This document shows, in pieces, positions 59,371-64,000 of a stretch of 64,000 nucleotides of DNA (positions are counted from its first letter, which is position 1; every line of letters begins with the position of its first letter). A model generated the notes under the pieces. That model was not told where the DNA came from. It made no database searches and worked only from the letters and a program-made list of their open reading frames with translations. A program made the position numbers and the translations under genes. This DNA comes from Streptomyces griseofuscus (lineage in GTDB: Bacteria > Actinomycetota > Actinomycetes > Streptomycetales > Streptomycetaceae): the NCBI RefSeq assembly GCF_014673495.1, contig NZ_CP051006.1, positions 8,431,001 through 8,495,000 of the forward strand, in the 5' to 3' direction.

Positions 59371-60228
59371 TTGACCCCGCTTGATCCCATGACCAGTCGT
59401 CGGCCCGCGGCTGAGGCGGCGTCCGGCTACGACGCCGGGGCATTCAGCCATCACATGACCGGTGAGCAGGGCCGGCTGCGCGCGCTGGAGAAGCTGTGGG
59501 ATCCGTTCACGGAGCATTCCCTGAGAAGGGCGGGCGTGCCCGCTGCGGCCCGTTGTCTGGAAGTCGGGGCAGGTGCCGGGTCGGTGGCCCGGATGCTGGC
59601 CCGGATCTGCCCTGGCGGTCACGTCACGGCGACGGACATCGACACCCGCTTCTTCGCGGAACTCGCGGCCGAGGAGCGCGTCACCGTCCTGAGCCACGAC
59701 GTGACCCAGGACGGCTTTCCCGCCGGTTCCTTCGAGGTGGTGCACGCCCGGATGGTCCTGTGCCATCTGTCCTGCCCCGAACAGGTGTTGGCCGCCATGT
59801 CCCAGTGGCTGGTACCCGGCGGCCTCCTCCTCGTCGAGGATCTCGACCTGGCGCCCGCCGATGCCTCACCCCACCCGGTGATGCGTCGGGGCCTGCACGT
59901 CGCCGAGCAGACGCTCGAAGCCTCGCAAGGCAGTGATCTCCGCCTGGGCCGGCGGCTGCAGGCCCTGGTGACCGACGCCGGCTTCGACCTGGGCGGTATG
60001 GCGGTGCAGCCGGTGCTGATCGGTGACGGCGGTCCCGCGGACGAGTTCTGGCGTCTGTCGTTCGCCCAACTCCACGAATTCCAGGCCCGGAACAGCTCTC
60101 CGCTGGCCGGCGAGCTGGATGCGGCGATGTCGTTGATCGACCGTCCTGACTTCACGGACATCGGGATGCACGCCGTCTCCGTATGGGGCCGGAAGCCGGG
60201 CGGCCCACTGAGCGACCCCTCGGCCTGA
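59371..60228 (+). CDS. Class I SAM-dependent methyltransferase
   Basis: A 285-aa methyltransferase. Motif I is 'CLEVGAGAGSVARMLARIC', an acidic ribose-binding residue follows in 'VTATDID', motif post-I 'VLSHDVTQDGFPAGSFEVVHARMVLCHL' (in parts), and 'WLVPGGLLLVEDLDL' is motif III. The C-terminal part ('FWRLSFAQLHEF') gives no clue to the substrate. TTG at 59371 is chosen, with GAGGGAGG seven bases before it; an ATG at 59389 is the alternative. It ends 74 bp before the PKS gene on the same strand and may modify its product. The 380 bp to its left hold nothing recognisable beyond the pseudogene. Confidence 0.85.
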   Translation: MTPLDPMTSRRPAAEAASGYDAGAFSHHMTGEQGRLRALEKLWDPFTEHSLRRAGVPAAARCLEVGAGAGSVARMLARICPGGHVTATDIDTRFFAELAAEERVTVLSHDVTQDGFPAGSFEVVHARMVLCHLSCPEQVLAAMSQWLVPGGLLLVEDLDLAPADASPHPVMRRGLHVAEQTLEASQGSDLRLGRRLQALVTDAGFDLGGMAVQPVLIGDGGPADEFWRLSFAQLHEFQARNSSPLAGELDAAMSLIDRPDFTDIGMHAVSVWGRKPGGPLSDPSA

Positions 60229-60302
60229 CAGCTCCCGCACTGGGCGCCGCCGCCCCGCCAACCCCGCAATTCGAGCCTGTGCCGCTTATGTGGAGGCCCC
60301 CC

Positions 60303-63300
60303 ATGGCTGAACCCCGTCCCTCCTCTCCGTACCCGTCCACCGCCTCCGACCCCGCCTCGCTGCCTGCCGACGCGGTGGCGGTGATCGGGGTGGGCCTGCG
60401 GCTGCCGGGCGGCATCCACCGCCTGGATCAGCTCGGCCAGGCCCTGTACGAAGGACGCGACCTGGTCGGCACCATGCCCGCGGACCGCTTCGACATCAGT
60501 GCCCACCGAGCCCGTCGCCCGGGAAAGCCCGGCAAGTTCCACTCCACCGCGGGCGGTTTCCTGCCCGAACCGGAGGTCACCGGCTTCGACACCTCGTACT
60601 TCGGCATCACGCCGAAGGAAGCCTCCCGCATCGACCCGCAGCAGCGCCTGCTGCTCGAGTGCGCGGTCGAGGCCCTCGACGACGCCGCCCTCGACATCGA
60701 CGCCCTGGCCGGCAGCGAGACCGCCGTCGTCACCGGTGTCTCCACCCATGACTACGCCGACCTCCAGGCGCGTCACCTGCGTTCCAGCAATCCCTACACC
60801 ACGACCGGCGGGTTCCTGTCGATCACGGCCAACCGCGTCTCGTACGAGCTGGATCTGACCGGCCCGTCCAGCGCCGTGGACACCGCCTGTTCCTCCGGCC
60901 TGACCGCCCTGCACCAGGCATGCGAGCACCTGCGCACCGGCCGCAGCCCGCTCGCCCTGGCAGGCGCGGTGAACCTGATGCTGTCGCCGGGCCTCTTCGT
61001 CGGCTACGCGCAGGCCGGAGTGCTCTCGCCGACGGGCCGTTGCCACCCCTTCGGAGCCGCGGCCGACGGCTTCGTACGCTCCGAGGGCGCCGTGATGCTC
61101 GTCCTGAAACCCTTGGCCGCCGCGCTCGCCGACGGCGACCGGGTGCATGCCGTCGTCCTGGCCACCGCGGTCAACTCCGACGGCCGCACCGTGGGCATGT
61201 CCGCACCGAGCCCACGCACCCAGGCCGCCCTGCTGCGCCGTGTGTACGGCACAGCGGGCATCGACCCGCGTGAGGTGTCCTACGTCGAGGCGCACGGCAC
61301 GGGCACTGTGGTCGGCGACCCCGTCGAGTGCGCCGCGCTGGGGGAGGTGATCGGCAGCCGGCGCGGCGACGCGCCGCTACCGATCGGATCGGTCAAATCC
61401 AATCTCGGGCACCTGGAAGCCGCGGCCGGGATGGCGGGACTCCTCAAGTCGCTCGTCGTGATCAAATCCCGTGCCATCCCGCCGACTCTGCACGCTGATC
61501 CGCCCAACCCGGAGATCGACTTCGACCGCCTCGGTCTACAGCCGGTCCTGACCACGCGTCCCGTTCCCGGCGACAGCCGTGTCGTGGTCGGCATCAATTC
61601 CTTCGGAATCGGCGGCGCCAACGCGCACGCCGTCCTGGCCGCACCGCCCGCGCCATCGGCGTCACCGGCCTCGGCTGATGCCGCCGACGGCGCCGCGGTG
61701 AACGACTTCGCCGCGCCGGTCGGCAGCACCACGGCGCGGCCGCTGCCGGTCATCGTTTCCGCGCATACGCCCCAGGCGCTGACCGCCGCCCTGGAGTCCT
61801 GGGCGGAGCACTTCACCACGATGGCCGCCGATCCCGCGCAGGGGCCCGAGGCCTTGTACGACGCTGCTGTCACCTCATGTCGACGAAGGACCCGGCACCG
61901 CCACGCCACGGCCTTCTTCGCGACCGGCCTCGCCCAGGCCGCCGAGGTGCTGGCCCGAGCGGCACAGGGGCGGGCAGCCGACGCCGCCACCGAACGCCGG
62001 GTGAGCGGCGGCCGGATCGGTTTCGTCTTCTGCGGGAACGGCTCGCAGTGGGCGGGCATGGGGGCCGAACTCCTCGGCAGGGACCGTGCGTTCACCACCG
62101 AGGTCGAGGCCCTCAGCGACGAACTCGAGCCACTGCTGGGTTGGACGGTGCGCGAGGAGCTGGCCCACCCCGATGCCTCCCGTTGGGACCGTACGGAAGT
62201 CGCCCAGCCGATGCTGTTCGCCGTCCAGGCGGGCCTGGTCGCCGCCTTGGCCGCCCGGGGCGTCGAGCCGCACGCCGTCCTGGGACACAGCGTCGGGGAA
62301 GTGGCCGCCGCGTACTGCGCCGGTGCCCTCACCCGGGCCCAAGCCTGCCGCGTCATCGCCGCCCGCAGCCGCGCGCAGGCCGCCACCGCAGGTTCCGGAG
62401 GCATGGCCGCGGTGGGCCTGGGTGAACATGCGGCCAGGGAGCGGCTCGAACGGGCTCAGCTGAGCGACCGCGTGGATATCGCCGCGATCAACTCCGACCA
62501 GGACGTCACCCTCGCGGGCTCGCAGGAGGACCTCGCGGCTCTCGGCGCCGTGCTGGACGCGGACGGCGTCTTCTTCCGGGACCTGCGCCTCGACTACGCG
62601 TTCCACACGAGGGCCATGGACCCCGTGCGTGACCAGCTGGGCCGCGCACTGAAGTCCCTGGCCCCCGGGCCCCTCCGCATACCGATGATCTCCACGGTCA
62701 CCGGCCGTGCCGAGCGGGGGGAGGGTTTGGACGCCGAGTACTGGTGGGCCAATGTCCGCCGCCCGGTCCGCTTCCACCAGGCCGCCACCGACCTGATGAC
62801 CGGGGACGCCGCCTGCGACGTCCTGGTCGAGATCGGCCCGCATCCCGCTCTGACCGCCTATCTGCGACGTGCCACCGCCGACGCTCCCACCCCCGGCGTG
62901 ATCGTGCCCACTCTCTCCCGGACGTTCGCCACCGTGGACGCGCTGCAACAGACCGTCCTGCGCGTGCTCGCCGCCGGCGCGGCGGTGGACTGGGACAGCT
63001 ATTTCCCTCGTCCCGGCGCGGTGGCCGACCTGCCGACGGTCGCGTGGCAGCGCGAACGACACTGGAACGGCGACCCGTCCTGGTGGCAGGAAGACACCCC
63101 CGGCGAGGACGCCGCCGCCCACCTCCTCCTCGGAGCCCGCCAAGCCGGGCCGGAGGCATCGTGGCTGAACCGCCTGGATGCGGACCGGCTGTCCTGGATA
63201 CAGGACCATCGGGTCGCGGGAGCTGTGGTCTGGCCCGCCGCGGGCTTCGTGGAAATGGCACTGGCCGCCGCACGGAGCCGACACGACGAAGCACTCGAAA

Positions 63301-64000
63301 TCACCGGACTGTCCATCGACCGAGCCCTGACCCTCGAGTGGAGCGCCGACGCGGCGAGCCCGACGGACGGCGACGACGTCCACCTGGCCACTCATCTTGC
63401 CCAGGACGGCCGGCTCACCATCCGAAGCCGCACAGGTGAACAGGACTGGACCGAGCACGCCCGCGCCGGCGTGCGGAGTCTGCTGCGTCCACAGCGCCCC
63501 CGTCTGGACATCGCCGCCCTGAAACGCCGTCTTCCGAACCAGCGGCTCGCCCTCGAACACTACGCGGCCGCCCAGGAGGCCGGTCTCGACTACGGGCCGG
63601 CGTTCCGGACCGTGACCCACCTGCACATCGGGCAGGACGAGACCGCGGGGCGCTACGAGTTCACCGCGCCCGTACCGCCCGAACCCGGAGTCATCGCCCA
63701 CCCGACGCTGGTGGACGGCGCCCTGCAGACCTGTCTGCCGCTGATGTTCACCGCCGACCGCCCCGCCCCGTTCCTGCCCGCCCACATCACCACGATCCGT
63801 AGCTGGCGAGCCCTGCCCTCCTCCGGGTTCACCCACGTCACCCGTGCCGCCGGCCCCGACGCCCTGTGGGACATCGTCGTGTGCGACGACGACGGTGACG
63901 TGTGCATGGAACTTCTCGGCTGCGCACTGCGGCGCCTGGAAACCGTGACCACCGACGAGCAGGACCGCCTGACGGAAGTACTGCGCGCGGCGCCCGTACC
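60303..64000 (+). CDS. Type I polyketide synthase, KS-AT-DH part (runs off right end)
   Basis: 1,232 codons are in the window, with no stop. Residues ~22-440 are a ketosynthase: C196 in 'DTACSSGL', H331 in 'EAHGTGT', H370 in 'SNLGHLEAAAG'. Residues ~560-870 are an acyltransferase: 'GNGSQWAGMG', S663 in 'LGHSVGEVAAAY' and the specificity motif 'YAFH' at Y765-H768. This motif, with GHSVG, points to malonyl rather than methylmalonyl units. Residues ~955-1190 are a dehydratase: H969 in 'DHRVAGAVVWP' and D1138 in 'TLVDGALQ'. The KS at the N-terminus without a loading domain, and the KS-AT-DH order, suggest a single-module or iterative highly reducing synthase. GTGGAGG lies before the ATG. The methyltransferase upstream is a likely partner. 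Confidence 0.95.
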   Translation, partial: MAEPRPSSPYPSTASDPASLPADAVAVIGVGLRLPGGIHRLDQLGQALYEGRDLVGTMPADRFDISAHRARRPGKPGKFHSTAGGFLPEPEVTGFDTSYFGITPKEASRIDPQQRLLLECAVEALDDAALDIDALAGSETAVVTGVSTHDYADLQARHLRSSNPYTTTGGFLSITANRVSYELDLTGPSSAVDTACSSGLTALHQACEHLRTGRSPLALAGAVNLMLSPGLFVGYAQAGVLSPTGRCHPFGAAADGFVRSEGAVMLVLKPLAAALADGDRVHAVVLATAVNSDGRTVGMSAPSPRTQAALLRRVYGTAGIDPREVSYVEAHGTGTVVGDPVECAALGEVIGSRRGDAPLPIGSVKSNLGHLEAAAGMAGLLKSLVVIKSRAIPPTLHADPPNPEIDFDRLGLQPVLTTRPVPGDSRVVVGINSFGIGGANAHAVLAAPPAPSASPASADAADGAAVNDFAAPVGSTTARPLPVIVSAHTPQALTAALESWAEHFTTMAADPAQGPEALYDAAVTSCRRRTRHRHATAFFATGLAQAAEVLARAAQGRAADAATERRVSGGRIGFVFCGNGSQWAGMGAELLGRDRAFTTEVEALSDELEPLLGWTVREELAHPDASRWDRTEVAQPMLFAVQAGLVAALAARGVEPHAVLGHSVGEVAAAYCAGALTRAQACRVIAARSRAQAATAGSGGMAAVGLGEHAARERLERAQLSDRVDIAAINSDQDVTLAGSQEDLAALGAVLDADGVFFRDLRLDYAFHTRAMDPVRDQLGRALKSLAPGPLRIPMISTVTGRAERGEGLDAEYWWANVRRPVRFHQAATDLMTGDAACDVLVEIGPHPALTAYLRRATADAPTPGVIVPTLSRTFATVDALQQTVLRVLAAGAAVDWDSYFPRPGAVADLPTVAWQRERHWNGDPSWWQEDTPGEDAAAHLLLGARQAGPEASWLNRLDADRLSWIQDHRVAGAVVWPAAGFVEMALAAARSRHDEALEITGLSIDRALTLEWSADAASPTDGDDVHLATHLAQDGRLTIRSRTGEQDWTEHARAGVRSLLRPQRPRLDIAALKRRLPNQRLALEHYAAAQEAGLDYGPAFRTVTHLHIGQDETAGRYEFTAPVPPEPGVIAHPTLVDGALQTCLPLMFTADRPAPFLPAHITTIRSWRALPSSGFTHVTRAAGPDALWDIVVCDDDGDVCMELLGCALRRLETVTTDEQDRLTEVLRAAPV

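Noticed and set aside
61875..63836. 653-codon minus-strand ORF opposite the PKS
   Set aside because: The plus strand has intact KS, AT and DH motifs; the antisense reading is Gly-rich with no domain.

Overview
The window is GC-rich actinobacterial DNA, almost certainly a Streptomyces chromosome. The coding style (strong third-position GC, frequent GTG and TTG starts, ATGA stop-start overlaps), the mycothiol-type enzyme, the SigB/SigF-like stress sigma factor, the many secreted ricin-lectin enzymes and a type I polyketide synthase all fit. No rRNA, tRNA or CRISPR was seen. All assignments come from reading the sequence; no database search was run.

Layout. 1-12.6 kb: end of a GNAT acetyltransferase, a mycothiol-dependent isomerase-family protein, a LysR regulator, a streptogrisin-C-like protease, an autoregulated-looking SRPBCC/DUF4166/TetR operon with two TetR-type operators, a secreted PI-PLC-like protein with a lectin-type propeller, a DeoR regulator and a large ATPase LuxR regulator. 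13.2-22.9 kb: an island of six secreted proteins, five carrying ricin-type trefoil domains: spherulin-4 (GH135-like), an unknown lectin protein, a GH16 beta-1,3-glucanase, a beta-helix lectin protein, a GH18 chitinase and a ThuA protein. Together they could attack the polymers of a fungal wall. 22.9-28.7 kb: a CoA-ester degradation cluster with a LysR regulator, two translationally coupled acyl-CoA dehydrogenase subunits and two divergent class III CoA-transferases. 28.7-32.6 kb: an SRPBCC protein, a GlxA-type regulator divergent from HD and RidA genes, then a 940-bp IS5-family element inserted exactly at the ridA stop codon.

32.7-41.2 kb: a small secreted SH3-like protein, then an apparent catabolic regulon (NCS1 permease, TetR, Rieske oxygenase, thioesterase, acyl-CoA ligase) whose promoters share a TGAAT-N-GTTCA box, followed by a saccharopine-dehydrogenase-like enzyme divergent from another TetR. 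41.3-48.9 kb: small membrane and stress proteins, a DksA/TraR zinc-finger protein, lipoproteins, a SUKH protein, an AMP-dependent ligase and CsbD. 49.5-58.3 kb: a general-stress and partner-switching region with a STAS protein, a SigB/SigF-like sigma factor, an HATPase anti-sigma-like protein, a PAS-GAF-GAF-PP2C phosphatase, a DUF3253 protein, glycogen debranching enzyme GlgX and a three-gene PRC-barrel operon. SigB-like promoters can be read in front of the sigma, anti-sigma and csbD genes.

58.5-64 kb: a broken alpha/beta-hydrolase gene, a SAM methyltransferase and the first 1,232 codons (KS-AT-DH) of a type I PKS that runs off the right end. The most interesting items are the lectin-rich fungal-wall island, the TetR box shared by three promoters, the 32-bp perfect palindrome before the phosphatase gene, and the SigB-like promoters that link the stress genes.
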